Positions 1-8,390 of a DNA stretch of 15,819 bases are shown here, one piece after another (position 1 is the first letter of the stretch; every line of letters starts with the position of its first letter). The notes below the pieces were generated by a model. The model made no database searches. It was not told the DNA's origin and saw only the letters and a list, made by a program, of their open reading frames with translations. Made by a program: the position numbers and the translations under genes. This DNA is from Paludibacter sp. (GTDB lineage Bacteria > Bacteroidota > Bacteroidia > Bacteroidales > Paludibacteraceae): NCBI GenBank assembly GCA_024709185.1, contig JANJXE010000245.1, positions 1 to 15,819 on the forward strand, in the 5' to 3' direction.

Positions 1-28
1 TTACGATTAATATTTTTTTCTTATTCAT
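1..28 (-). CDS. Start of a further gene, cut by the window edge
   Basis: An ATG at 28-26 opens a frame that runs off the left edge and reads MNKKKILIV. A lysine-rich start followed by a hydrophobic beta strand is the usual beginning of a Rossmann-type protein, often a GT-B glycosyltransferase or nucleotide-sugar enzyme in such loci. It begins 17 nt after the stop of the acetyltransferase gene on the same strand, so it fits as the next gene of the operon. Only nine codons are visible, so the function is a guess. Confidence 0.5.
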
Positions 29-45
29 AAGTAACAATCAGTTTT

Positions 46-546
46 TTACAATTTAACATCAACTTTTTGCCCATCAATTTTCACTATCCTTGCCGGATTA
101 CCAACCACTGTACAATTATCCGGTACATTTTTTACAACTACGGCACCTGCCCCTATATTCACATTATTGCCTACTATTATATTTCCCAGTACTATTGCAC
201 CGGTTGCAACTCTTACATTATCGCCGATAACTGGTGAATCCGTACCAATTACTCCGACAGTAGCACATTGATTTATATAGAAATTCTTTCCAATTGATTT
301 TGCATTAATATAAGTAGCGTCACCGTGTACAACTATTAATCCGGGTCCTATTTCTCTTGTCATTATATGTAATGTAGGATTTGGTTTAAGCAACAAACTA
401 GGGAGAAATGCAACTGACCCAAGTCTATAGTAAACAACATTTCTAAACTCTTTATTAAGAAGTAATTGTTTAATTATCCCTCCCCATTTGTCAACATTAG
501 TTAATCTACTTAAATCTTCATCAATTATCCTTTTGTTGGCAGACAT
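46..546 (-). CDS. Serine acetyltransferase-like hexapeptide-repeat acyltransferase
   Basis: A protein of 166 residues with the left-handed beta-helix acetyltransferase fold: hexapeptide-type turns (IGKN, IGDNVRVATGAIV, VGNNVNIGAGAVV) fill the C-terminal half, ending in the family signature VGNPARIV. A short helical N-terminus (KRIIDEDLSRL) resembles short CysE-like proteins. The VVHGDA segment supplies the conserved histidine of this family, which transfers acetyl from acetyl-CoA. Inside a glycan locus the acceptor could be a sugar hydroxyl or amine rather than serine. The ATG at 546 matches the family N-terminus; a GTG at 570 in the same frame would add an unlikely hydrophobic stretch. It lies 84 nt after wecB. 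AT-rich, like the glycosyltransferase genes upstream. Confidence 0.8.
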   Translation of the reverse strand: MSANKRIIDEDLSRLTNVDKWGGIIKQLLLNKEFRNVVYYRLGSVAFLPSLLLKPNPTLHIMTREIGPGLIVVHGDATYINAKSIGKNFYINQCATVGVIGTDSPVIGDNVRVATGAIVLGNIIVGNNVNIGAGAVVVKNVPDNCTVVGNPARIVKIDGQKVDVKL

Positions 547-630
547 TAAATAGGCACCAAATAAAAACACTATTACCGGAGATAATAATATATAGCCTTT
601 AGAATGATGATTCGTCTCATATGGTCATTC

Positions 631-1722
631 TTATCTATAAAGTATTTCAAGTTTTTCCACTATCCTTACCGCTGCTTTCCCATCCCACAATTCCGGTATT
701 CCGCCTTTTTTCCATTCTCCTGCAAATAGTTTATCAAGAGCCGGTTTTATAGCTGCCGGATTGGTGCCGATCAGTTCGTTGGTGCCAATGGTAATGGTTT
801 CAGGACGTTCAGTATTGTCACGAAGGGTTATACAGGGAATGCCCATTACGGTTGTTTCTTCGGTTATACCTCCTGAGTCGGTTATTACGGCTTTGGCATG
901 TTGTACCATGTAGTTGAATTCCAGATAACCCATTGGATCGACAATGTGTAAGTTTTCAGCTTCAATTCCCAGGTCTGTAAACATAATAGCAGTCCGGGGA
1001 TGTATAGGGAAAATTACCGGTAACCCATGAACATTGCTTACTATTTCGGTCATCAGGGCTTTTAACTTATCCGCTTCGTCTACGTTAGCGGGTCGGTGAA
1101 GCGTAAGCATCATGTATTCTTTTTCTTTTAAACCCAACTGATCAAAAACAGCAGGTTTTACAAGACGTTCTATATTGGCCAGCAATGTATCAATCATCAC
1201 ATTGCCCACAAAGAAAATTTGTTCTTCTCGTGCACCTGTGTTTCGGAGGTTTTGGTTTGCCAGTTCGGTAGTGGTGAAATAATAATCAGCCAGTGCGTCG
1301 GTTACCATGCGGTTAATCTCTTCAGGCATTGTTAAGTCCCAACTACGAATGCCCGCTTCCACATGAGCTACTTTCGTATTCAGTTTTTTTGCCACAATGC
1401 TGCAAGCCATGGTGCTGGTGACATCACCCACTACCATTACCAAATCAGCAGGATGCGCCAGCAATTCTTTTTCAAACGCCACCATAATAGCCGCTGTTTG
1501 TTCTGCCTGCGTTCCGCCGCCACAACCCAGATTTGCATCCGGTGCAGGAATATTTAGCTCTGTGAAAAAGGTATCGCTCATCTTTTGGTCGTAATGCTGG
1601 CCGGTATGAACGAGGCGATAATTTATGTTTTTGCCATTCTGCTGTGCCTGCTTAATAACATGAATAATCGGAGCGATTTTCATGAAATTGGGACGCGCAC
1701 CGGCGATTAGGGAGAGGTTCAT
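631..1722 (-). CDS. wecB: UDP-N-acetylglucosamine 2-epimerase (non-hydrolysing)
   Basis: A 363-residue cytoplasmic enzyme of the usual family length that interconverts UDP-GlcNAc and UDP-ManNAc, a precursor for ManNAc or ManNAcA in surface glycans. Signatures in order: AGARPNFMKIAPI (residues 7-19), HTGQHYD (39-45), GDVTST with Asp100, HVEAGIRS with Glu122, PEEINR with Glu134, LTLHRPANVD with His209, and DSGGITEE near the UDP site. The Asp, two Glu and His correspond to the catalytic set of E. coli WecB (Asp95, Glu117, Glu131, His213). The frame is open further upstream, but the ATG at 1722 gives the family start (MNLSLIAGARPN) and overlaps the stop of the preceding glycosyltransferase as ATGA, implying translational coupling. 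No UDP-ManNAc dehydrogenase is seen in the window. GC is near 42%, above its AT-rich neighbours. Confidence 0.95.
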   Translation of the reverse strand: MNLSLIAGARPNFMKIAPIIHVIKQAQQNGKNINYRLVHTGQHYDQKMSDTFFTELNIPAPDANLGCGGGTQAEQTAAIMVAFEKELLAHPADLVMVVGDVTSTMACSIVAKKLNTKVAHVEAGIRSWDLTMPEEINRMVTDALADYYFTTTELANQNLRNTGAREEQIFFVGNVMIDTLLANIERLVKPAVFDQLGLKEKEYMMLTLHRPANVDEADKLKALMTEIVSNVHGLPVIFPIHPRTAIMFTDLGIEAENLHIVDPMGYLEFNYMVQHAKAVITDSGGITEETTVMGIPCITLRDNTERPETITIGTNELIGTNPAAIKPALDKLFAGEWKKGGIPELWDGKAAVRIVEKLEILYR

Positions 1723-2537
1723 TGTGTTGGTTTTGAAAATAGTATATAAATGGCTGCTGATAATCTTTCGTATAAGTAAATAAACGGATTTTTTCTGTTT
1801 CGAATTAAATCGGGTAGAAATTTCAATGTCCCTGCAAATGCTTTTGGTATTGAAAACCAACCATTAATTCGAGCATCAAGTGCACCTCCAACTTTTACTC
1901 TGCGTTGGTGGTATTTTGGAAATGATTTTATAGTACTCTCAAAAGGATGTTGCACAATGTAATGAGGAAAAAATTTGACCAGTAAATGTTTATTGATTGC
2001 ATCGAAAATGAAGAGATTTTCCTCCCCCCCTGCCAGCCAAGAGCCAAGACCAAATCGTTCGTCAAAAAGAATTTCTTTTTCAAGTACAGGTTTTAACCGG
2101 AATGTTATCTCAATGGAACTTGGCGCATGGTCTTTCAAAGACTTTATTATTATTTCATTATTTGAGTAGTTTTTGTATTTAGGATTTCCTTCACCAGTAT
2201 TTATCATAAAACAAGCCACATTCACATCATTATTTTGGTAAACATCTAAAATCGTATCAAAATACTCATCAGTATATCTAACATCATCATCCGCAATTAC
2301 ACAGATATCTGCCGTAGCCAATCTAATGGCATTATTTCTCGATTTAGTCAGGCCTTTTCCGGGAATTTGTGACACTAACACATCTTCTCTTATCAACTCT
2401 TTGGGTATAGGCAGATATTTCTCATCCTGGTATTGGTGTGATACAATGTATTTTACATCCGGCCTAAATGGAAGTAAAATATCGGATATTTTAGTTATGC
2501 CGGTGTCAATGGTGGAGATTAGAATTTCGAGAGTCAT
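1719..2537 (-). CDS. Family 2-like GT-A glycosyltransferase
   Basis: A 272-residue cytoplasmic glycosyltransferase that should add one sugar of the repeat unit. The N-terminal half shows a GT-A nucleotide-sugar domain: a beta-strand start (LEILISTID), GKGLTKSRNNAIRLA (residues 60-74), then the metal-binding acidic cluster IADDDV (Asp83-85). GSWLAGGEEN (165-174) resembles the segment that holds the catalytic base in GT2 enzymes. The C-terminal part is basic and aromatic, with FLPDLIRNRKNPFIYLYERL, compatible with membrane association. It starts 12 nt after the previous gene, behind an A-rich leader instead of a Shine-Dalgarno site, and its TGA overlaps the wecB ATG. The sugar donor and linkage cannot be read from the sequence. 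Confidence 0.85.
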   Translation of the reverse strand: MTLEILISTIDTGITKISDILLPFRPDVKYIVSHQYQDEKYLPIPKELIREDVLVSQIPGKGLTKSRNNAIRLATADICVIADDDVRYTDEYFDTILDVYQNNDVNVACFMINTGEGNPKYKNYSNNEIIIKSLKDHAPSSIEITFRLKPVLEKEILFDERFGLGSWLAGGEENLFIFDAINKHLLVKFFPHYIVQHPFESTIKSFPKYHQRRVKVGGALDARINGWFSIPKAFAGTLKFLPDLIRNRKNPFIYLYERLSAAIYILFSKPTQ

Positions 2538-2549
2538 ATTTTTATTTTT

Positions 2550-3551
2550 TTATAATTGTGCTGACAATACTCCAATATTTGCTTCTATGGAGTAATACTT
2601 CTCAGCATTTAATCTTGCTTTTTTTCCAAATAATTGTCTTTCTTCGGTATTTTCTATTAAAAATGAAAGTTTTTCAACCCAATTTTCTATATCGTTTACT
2701 AAAAAACCGGTTTCTCCATCCATAATAATTTCTTTGTTAGCACCTATATCAGAAGCTACGCCGGGTATTCCTGTTGCCATATATTGAAGCAGTTTGTAAC
2801 CCCCTTTGCCTTTTGTCCAGTCGTCATCTGTTAGTGGCATTATGCCGACATCAAGTTTCATTAAAAAGGATATTTCATCTTCATAACTCCAAGTATGAAA
2901 CTCAGCATTTTTGAAATCTGTGTTAGGTGAATCGGCTCCCATAAAAATAAATTTCACTTTATCATTGTATTTTCGATAAATCTCTTCAAAAACCTTTGTA
3001 ATTGTATTTAGATACTTTGTGGTTGAAGGACTACCTATCCATCCAATATAAATGGTTTCAGTATTTTCTGTTGCAACTGGCTTGACTTTATACCTTTTTA
3101 CATCGATAGGACCAACAACTTTATGCACATTGCTGCAGTATTTTTTTGCATAATCAGCATTAAAATCACTAACAACTAAGCAAGCATCACTGCATGTAAG
3201 GCCGTAATTAAAATACTCTATTATCGTCTTGTTTTGTGTTCCTCCACTTGATTTTAAAAATATCGCATCATCAAAGTCGTAAACAATTCTTTTCCTGAAT
3301 ACAAATTTAATCAAAAAGAAAATTTCTTTTCTAAAAAAGACTTTTTGGATAAAAATGGTTTCATAAAACAATGCATAAACAAGTAACGAAAAAATGTTTA
3401 TATAATGGTCAAATTTTGTTCCTGTCAACTTTTTGTTGAACCTAAAAACTTTATAATTTATATCTGAAAGATATGGCAAATATTGATAGACTCTTACCCT
3501 GCTACTTGCATAACTAAAACCAGAGGATACCACAAACAACACTTTTTTCAT
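2550..3551 (-). CDS. GT-B glycosyltransferase (group 1 / GT4-like)
   Basis: A 333-residue protein with the two-Rossmann GT-B layout. The N-terminal domain starts MKKVLFVVSS and contains VYDFDDAIF (residues 90-98). The C-terminal donor domain starts at IYIGWIGSPSTTKYL (167-181), followed by VKFIFMGA and the donor-site block GIMPLTDDDWTKGKGGYKLLQYMATGIP read in parts at 236-263, then DGETGFLV. In that block the usual EX7E pair is replaced: the second Glu is Gln257 and the first position is Gly. This form (K-G-x-G-Y/F-K-L-x-Q-Y-M-A) recurs in a known subset of GT4 proteins, so it does not imply inactivity. It starts 2 nt after wzx and is very AT-rich. Substrate unknown. Confidence 0.88.
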   Translation of the reverse strand: MKKVLFVVSSGFSYASSRVRVYQYLPYLSDINYKVFRFNKKLTGTKFDHYINIFSLLVYALFYETIFIQKVFFRKEIFFLIKFVFRKRIVYDFDDAIFLKSSGGTQNKTIIEYFNYGLTCSDACLVVSDFNADYAKKYCSNVHKVVGPIDVKRYKVKPVATENTETIYIGWIGSPSTTKYLNTITKVFEEIYRKYNDKVKFIFMGADSPNTDFKNAEFHTWSYEDEISFLMKLDVGIMPLTDDDWTKGKGGYKLLQYMATGIPGVASDIGANKEIIMDGETGFLVNDIENWVEKLSFLIENTEERQLFGKKARLNAEKYYSIEANIGVLSAQL

Positions 3552-3553
3552 TT

Positions 3554-5080
3554 TTATTTTTTTGTAAATGATTTCACAAGCCCACTGACTATTTGCTTTT
3601 CAGCCTTATTGAAAATAATAAAATAAGAATATAGAGCAGTGAGCAAGATATTGATAATTAAGATTGCAAGAAGTCGAATTAGTGAGGATTCTGAACTATT
3701 AACCACATAATTAAACATAAAATAAGTAACTACCAGAAATAAAGCTGGTTTGAAAACAATGTTTATTAAATAGCTGTTCACATTTGTTTGTAAATACTTG
3801 TTTGTGAGAAAAAGTCGTGTTGGCAGTATAACAACCTCAATTGATATAGCTACAAGGTATATAGAATACACAGGACTTCCAATTTTCAGTAGGATAAAGC
3901 TGATTGGGAAATTTAAAATCTGAAGAATAAATGTAGCTATTTGAATCTCTCTTACTCTACCATAAGCCTGCATGGTAATTATTAACCCATATGACATTTG
4001 ACCAATTATCGATAAGGTCAAAGCCAATTTGATAAAAATAGCAGTATTCCGAGGAATTTCGACCAGCCAAATTCCAAGTATAAAATCAATTTCACATATT
4101 ACCGGCACCAAAATAAATGACAATAAAATAATTCCGATTTTTGAAGTAAGGAGGGTGAAAAAATTCTGTCGTTCTTTGTTGTCATCTCCAAAACTTTTAT
4201 AAACTATAGGTTTTATGGCACCAAGCATGGAAGCTGAAAACTGGAGCATTTGCGTATTTACTACTGTTGCGATGCCATAAGCAGCGTTTACTACCACGCC
4301 AAAAAACACATTTACTAGAAAAACCGACCCTTGTCTAATTGTTATTATACCTATTGATTCTAAAAGATTCCAGCCCGAAAATGATAAAAGACTTTTAGTA
4401 ATTTCTTTATCAACACTGTGCTTTTCATTTTTTGATTTCTGAGCAATTATTTCTGTTTTAATACAATACTGTTTTAATACGGTACGGTGAAGAAAACTTA
4501 ACAGCATCAATAATACTGCATATAAAATCAGATTATCTGTTTTAGTTTGTGTTAGTAAGTATGCAATACCCAATTTTAGAAAGATATCTATAATTTCGAG
4601 CGTCGTTATAAATTTAAATTTTTCTCTTGCATACAACAACGATGAATAAGGAGCTGTAAGTAGTGAATATGCTGTGTTCACTATCATACAAGCGTACACA
4701 ATATTGGCTGCAAAAACTCTGTCTTCAGGTATTTTAAGTATGAAATTTACGAATATTATACCTACTACTATTAGCGCAATTATTATATAAGATACTACCT
4801 TTTTAGTGATTGCTTTTACAGTATTAAAAACTATAACAGAATTATTTATATCGTTCTTCCCAATTGAAACTGCAATAAACCGTGAATTAGAATTAGAAAG
4901 AGTAGCTGTAACAAAACTCATTAACCCAATAACGCCACCAACTACATTGTACACACCATAATCCTGAATGCCTAAGCCTTCAAGTAAAAATCTTGATAAA
5001 AAGATTGAAATAACAACAGTTAGAATTGTTTTGATATAGAGGAAACTGCTGTTAATTAGAACTCGTTTTGTAGTACTCAA
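3554..5080 (-). CDS. wzx: Wzx-type oligosaccharide flippase
   Basis: A 508-residue integral membrane protein of the MOP/polysaccharide-transporter superfamily, expected to flip the undecaprenyl-linked repeat unit across the inner membrane. Hydrophobic segments recur over the full length, roughly 12-14 helices. The N-terminus (KRVLINSSFLYIKTILTVVI, then GIQDYGVYNVVGGVIG) is the pattern shared by Bacteroidota flippases of this group. The start is a TTG at 5080; the frame is open for 16 codons further upstream without an ATG, GTG or better-placed start, and the next internal Met is about 50 residues in, past the conserved N-terminus. It follows the second kinase gene after 85 nt and precedes the GT-B gene by 2 nt. 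GC is about 27% in a sampled line, typical of the variable part of such loci. Confidence 0.92.
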   Translation of the reverse strand: MSTTKRVLINSSFLYIKTILTVVISIFLSRFLLEGLGIQDYGVYNVVGGVIGLMSFVTATLSNSNSRFIAVSIGKNDINNSVIVFNTVKAITKKVVSYIIIALIVVGIIFVNFILKIPEDRVFAANIVYACMIVNTAYSLLTAPYSSLLYAREKFKFITTLEIIDIFLKLGIAYLLTQTKTDNLILYAVLLMLLSFLHRTVLKQYCIKTEIIAQKSKNEKHSVDKEITKSLLSFSGWNLLESIGIITIRQGSVFLVNVFFGVVVNAAYGIATVVNTQMLQFSASMLGAIKPIVYKSFGDDNKERQNFFTLLTSKIGIILLSFILVPVICEIDFILGIWLVEIPRNTAIFIKLALTLSIIGQMSYGLIITMQAYGRVREIQIATFILQILNFPISFILLKIGSPVYSIYLVAISIEVVILPTRLFLTNKYLQTNVNSYLINIVFKPALFLVVTYFMFNYVVNSSESSLIRLLAILIINILLTALYSYFIIFNKAEKQIVSGLVKSFTKK

Positions 5081-5165
5081 AATTAATTGCAGATTAATTG
5101 ATAAGAACCAGACAAAATGAATTTTTTACATTTGGGAAGATTAATTAGATATGCTTCCATACTAG

Positions 5166-7598
5166 TCATTCCTTCTCAGAATATCCATATCCATATCCAT
5201 ATCCATATCGATTCTTTACTGGTATAATACCATTCACCAACAATCCCAACTTTGACATATTCGATTTTTCCATTTGGGCTAATGTATTTTCAAATACGGG
5301 TTTAACTGTGAATTTTGGTCGGATTACATAGATATTTAAATCAGAATGACGGGAAAGAATTAATGCATCCGTTACTAAACCTACCGGACTGGTATCCACT
5401 ACTATGTAGTCGTACTTTTCTTTTAGCTGCTTGAATAACTCCTCTGTAGTATCCGAATCAATTAAATCAGCAGGATTGGGAGGTGTGGTACCAGAAAGCA
5501 TTAAATCCAGATTTGGCTTGTATGGTACAATTAGGTCTTCGATAACATTCTGTCCGATAAGAAAATTGGTAATGCCATCGCGGCGAGCAATACCCGTATA
5601 TTCACCTAAACGGGGTTTACGAAGGTCGAAACCTAATAAAATAGTTTTTTTACCTGCCATAGCCAGCACTCCAGCCAGGTTAAGAGCACAGAATGTTTTT
5701 CCTTCCCCCGAAGTGGAAGAAGTAAACATTATCACCTTATGACCTTTTCCTTTTACAATATAATCAAAACTTGTACGCAAAGCCCTGAAAGCTTCAGTGA
5801 TAGGTGCCCGGGGATGTTCCATGGTTACCATTTGCTTGCCTTCGTCGCTCATTACAATGTGGCCAATAATTGGTAAGGTTGTAATTTCTTGAATATCTTC
5901 TTCGCTCTGTATTTTATTATTCAGGAACTGAATTAAAACGATAACAAGCATGGGCAAAGCAAGACCTGCCATCAACCCAATGGCAAAAATTATATAGGTG
6001 GGAGACACCAATACTCCTCCCGACGAAAACTCTAACACTTCGTTATCGGGTCGGCTGGAGGCTTTCACTACTTCGGTTTCCATCCTACGGCTCATCAATA
6101 GATTATTGACTTCATTGGTAAGATTATAAGCCCGTTGAAGGTCATACAGTTCCTGTTCCTTTGCAGGGAGTGTATTCTGAGTTGATTTTAGCTGAGCACG
6201 CTGCCGTTCAAGGGCTGAAATATTAGAGCTTACAAATTGTTCTATACTTGCCAGGTTTTCTTTCACGGTGGCTAGGGTGGTTTGTTCCGCTTTAATTAAC
6301 TCTGAATAATAGGGATTAGAATTCACATCCTTGTCGCGCATTGCATGCAATTCGCCCCGAATACGCGCCAGTTCCGAAATCATCTGCGATAACACAGGGG
6401 AGTTAATACCTGCTGCTTCGGGTGAAATTAATTTTGTATAATCAGCCCGGTTTTGAAGGTAACTCCGCAAGCGGGTAACATAATCCTTTTGAAGATTTAG
6501 CTGCAATAAATTAGTTTCTAATTCCTGTAATTTTGCATAGGAACCTGATATCTGAGCTTCCGGTACAATTACATCGTTGGAGATTCTAAAGTTTTCTAAC
6601 TTTCTACCCATACGATCCAATGTGTCTCTCATGGATTTTAACTGCTCATCGATAAAAGAAATGGTGCTAACTGCAGTCAGGTTTTTCTTTTCCAAATCCT
6701 GATTCATCCAAAGTTCCAAATGTTTATTCAGAAAGGCCTGAGCTTTACCATTGCTTTTTGCACGCAGTGTAATGGTCACCACCGAAGCATTCTTTGCCGC
6801 TTCAGTAATTTGCATATTCTTATATTCCGACACCAGGCGTTTGTTATTGATAAAAGCAAAATAGAGCTCCGGTATCTCGGCAACTTCGCCAAGAGGTAGT
6901 TCTTTTTCCACTAATCGAAAGGAAAAATACTCGTGCTCTACAGAACCGTTTGTCTTTACAGGTACACGTACCTCCACGTTATCTAATCGTTTAACATCTT
7001 TAGCAGTCAGAAAATCATGAATTGCAACATTTTCACCCTTTGCTACAACATACAACACATTACTTCCTCCTTTTTCCAATTTAAAATCGAGGTTCACTGC
7101 CTGTACATGCGATTTATCCAGCTCCACAGTAAAAGGGTAATCAGGATACAAATCTCCGTAATTAAACATCCCCCGGGTAAACATGTGAACATTAAAATCG
7201 AGGTTATCCAGCGTTTGAAGAATTCGACTTTCAAGAGTCATAAGCACCGAAAAATTTACGAAATTACGGTTATCCCGGGACATACCCGGCTGTACCGCTT
7301 TCATAAAATCTTCGGAAAGGATATTATTTTGCTGAGTATTTGAATTCAACATTACCGTCGATTTTACCTCATAAATGCGAGGTGCAGAACGATACACCCA
7401 CCAGGCAATGCCCAATGCTATTACCAGCGACAGCACAAACCAGTACCAATTTGAAAGCATAAGGAAAAACCACTTGCGGTAGTTGAAGGGTTTTTCTTCG
7501 GGTCCGTAACCGTAGCCGTAGCCATAATCATCATCGGCATAGCGGCGGGTAAGCGGAGTAGGGGGAATGTTGGGGTTTACAGGATTGTTGGGCTGCAT
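5166..7598 (-). CDS. wzc: Wzc-like polysaccharide co-polymerase with BY-kinase domain (copy 1)
   Basis: An 810-residue inner-membrane protein that controls polymer length and export and autophosphorylates on tyrosine. Order: Tyr-Gly tract near residues 25-32; helix TM1 at about 50-68; Wzz-type periplasmic domain with long coiled-coil-like helices (about 310-500); TM2 at about 535-560; cytoplasmic bacterial tyrosine kinase with Walker A SGEGKT (630-635), Walker A' LLGFDLRKPRLG (about 654-665) and Walker B YIVVDTSP (Asp735); then a C-terminal cluster of five tyrosines in alternation with glycine (798-806). The usual full-length fused PCP-2a architecture. It begins 3 nt after the export lipoprotein gene. 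It is paralogous to the gene at 8391-10907 but clearly lower in GC (about 45% against 62% in sampled lines). Confidence 0.95.
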   Translation of the reverse strand: MQPNNPVNPNIPPTPLTRRYADDDYGYGYGYGPEEKPFNYRKWFFLMLSNWYWFVLSLVIALGIAWWVYRSAPRIYEVKSTVMLNSNTQQNNILSEDFMKAVQPGMSRDNRNFVNFSVLMTLESRILQTLDNLDFNVHMFTRGMFNYGDLYPDYPFTVELDKSHVQAVNLDFKLEKGGSNVLYVVAKGENVAIHDFLTAKDVKRLDNVEVRVPVKTNGSVEHEYFSFRLVEKELPLGEVAEIPELYFAFINNKRLVSEYKNMQITEAAKNASVVTITLRAKSNGKAQAFLNKHLELWMNQDLEKKNLTAVSTISFIDEQLKSMRDTLDRMGRKLENFRISNDVIVPEAQISGSYAKLQELETNLLQLNLQKDYVTRLRSYLQNRADYTKLISPEAAGINSPVLSQMISELARIRGELHAMRDKDVNSNPYYSELIKAEQTTLATVKENLASIEQFVSSNISALERQRAQLKSTQNTLPAKEQELYDLQRAYNLTNEVNNLLMSRRMETEVVKASSRPDNEVLEFSSGGVLVSPTYIIFAIGLMAGLALPMLVIVLIQFLNNKIQSEEDIQEITTLPIIGHIVMSDEGKQMVTMEHPRAPITEAFRALRTSFDYIVKGKGHKVIMFTSSTSGEGKTFCALNLAGVLAMAGKKTILLGFDLRKPRLGEYTGIARRDGITNFLIGQNVIEDLIVPYKPNLDLMLSGTTPPNPADLIDSDTTEELFKQLKEKYDYIVVDTSPVGLVTDALILSRHSDLNIYVIRPKFTVKPVFENTLAQMEKSNMSKLGLLVNGIIPVKNRYGYGYGYGYSEKE
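5181..5210 (-). repeat. In-frame 6-bp tandem repeat encoding the Tyr-Gly tail
   Basis: On the plus strand the unit ATATCC is repeated four times in perfect tandem (5181-5204), then ATATCG. On the coding strand each unit is GGATAT, one Gly-Tyr pair, so the array encodes the tyrosine tail of the kinase. Gain or loss of a unit would change the number of phosphorylatable tyrosines without shifting the frame. Confidence 0.9.
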
Positions 7599-7601
7599 AA
7601 A

Positions 7602-8375
7602 TTACTTATTGAGGGTGTTAATAAAGAGGCCAATGCTTATCAACCACGAAATCATGCTGAACGAAAAGGTTTCGCCGATACCGTATTGCTTAATGGCCAT
7701 TGGTTCTACGTAAATGAGATCGTTGGGATAGATAAAGTAACGCTGGCTGTCTATGATGTTTTTATCGGTCATATCCACAATTTGCGTTATGGATCCCTGA
7801 GGGGTGGGTCGTACTATGCGGATTTGGTTGCGTTTACCGAAGGAGGTGATATCACCTGCTATAGAAATAGCTTCAAAAAGTGTTAGCTGATCACGGCTCA
7901 TTTGGTATTGCCCAGGCTGCCTTACTTCTCCCAGTACAGTAAAACTTGCATTGGTGAGAACGACCTGAATACTAAATGAATCCATTGAACGGCTCAGGCG
8001 GGCGTGAATCTCGTGCTTGATTTCGGTCGTCGTTTTACCAGCCACAAGAACTTCTCCCAGGTAGGGGAAATCTATAGCGCCATTGTCTTTGACCAAATAC
8101 GAATAATATTTTGCAGATACGCCTGAGCCAAGCTGCATGGTTTGTTGGTTACTTCCCAAATTATACAACTTATCAATCTCCTCCCGAGTCGAATTTACTT
8201 TGATATACAAATAATCACCAGCCTGCACTTTATACAATTCGGTTATTTGCTCAGCCCTTTGATACGGGTTGGTGTAGTCTTTTTCGGCCGTTTTATCCTG
8301 CATATAAATCAGTTTTTTCTGCGGTATGCAGGAAGCCATCGCTACAAGGACGGCAAAAATCAGGAGTTTCTTCAT
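7602..8375 (-). CDS. Polysaccharide export outer-membrane lipoprotein (Wza/OPX family)
   Basis: A 257-residue export protein that should form or line the outer-membrane exit for the polysaccharide. A lipoprotein signal peptide ends at the lipobox MASC with Cys16. A Poly_export-type domain follows (LYKVQAGDYLYIKV near residues 47-60; GAIDFPYLGEVLVAGKTTTEI around 100-120), then an SLBB-like segment (FTVLGEVRQPGQY and ISIAGDITSFGKRNQIRIVR). A hydrophobic C-terminal stretch (FSFSMISWLISIGLFI) is probably a membrane segment, as in other Bacteroidota homologues; E. coli Wza uses an amphipathic helix there. It sits between two co-polymerase/kinase genes, 15 nt after the first and 3 nt before the second, so the three products probably form one export machine. 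Confidence 0.93.
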   Translation of the reverse strand: MKKLLIFAVLVAMASCIPQKKLIYMQDKTAEKDYTNPYQRAEQITELYKVQAGDYLYIKVNSTREEIDKLYNLGSNQQTMQLGSGVSAKYYSYLVKDNGAIDFPYLGEVLVAGKTTTEIKHEIHARLSRSMDSFSIQVVLTNASFTVLGEVRQPGQYQMSRDQLTLFEAISIAGDITSFGKRNQIRIVRPTPQGSITQIVDMTDKNIIDSQRYFIYPNDLIYVEPMAIKQYGIGETFSFSMISWLISIGLFINTLNK

Positions 8376-8390
8376 ATCTGTTTGTTTTAC

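Noticed and set aside
1723..1860. N-terminal extension of wecB by 46 residues
   Set aside because: The added residues overlap the preceding glycosyltransferase gene, match nothing in the family, and the ATG at 1722 gives the standard epimerase start and an ATGA coupling.
5083..5160. Possible 25-codon leader peptide between kinase copy 1 and wzx
   Set aside because: Too short to support as a gene and without recognisable features; kept only as a remark on the wzx start.
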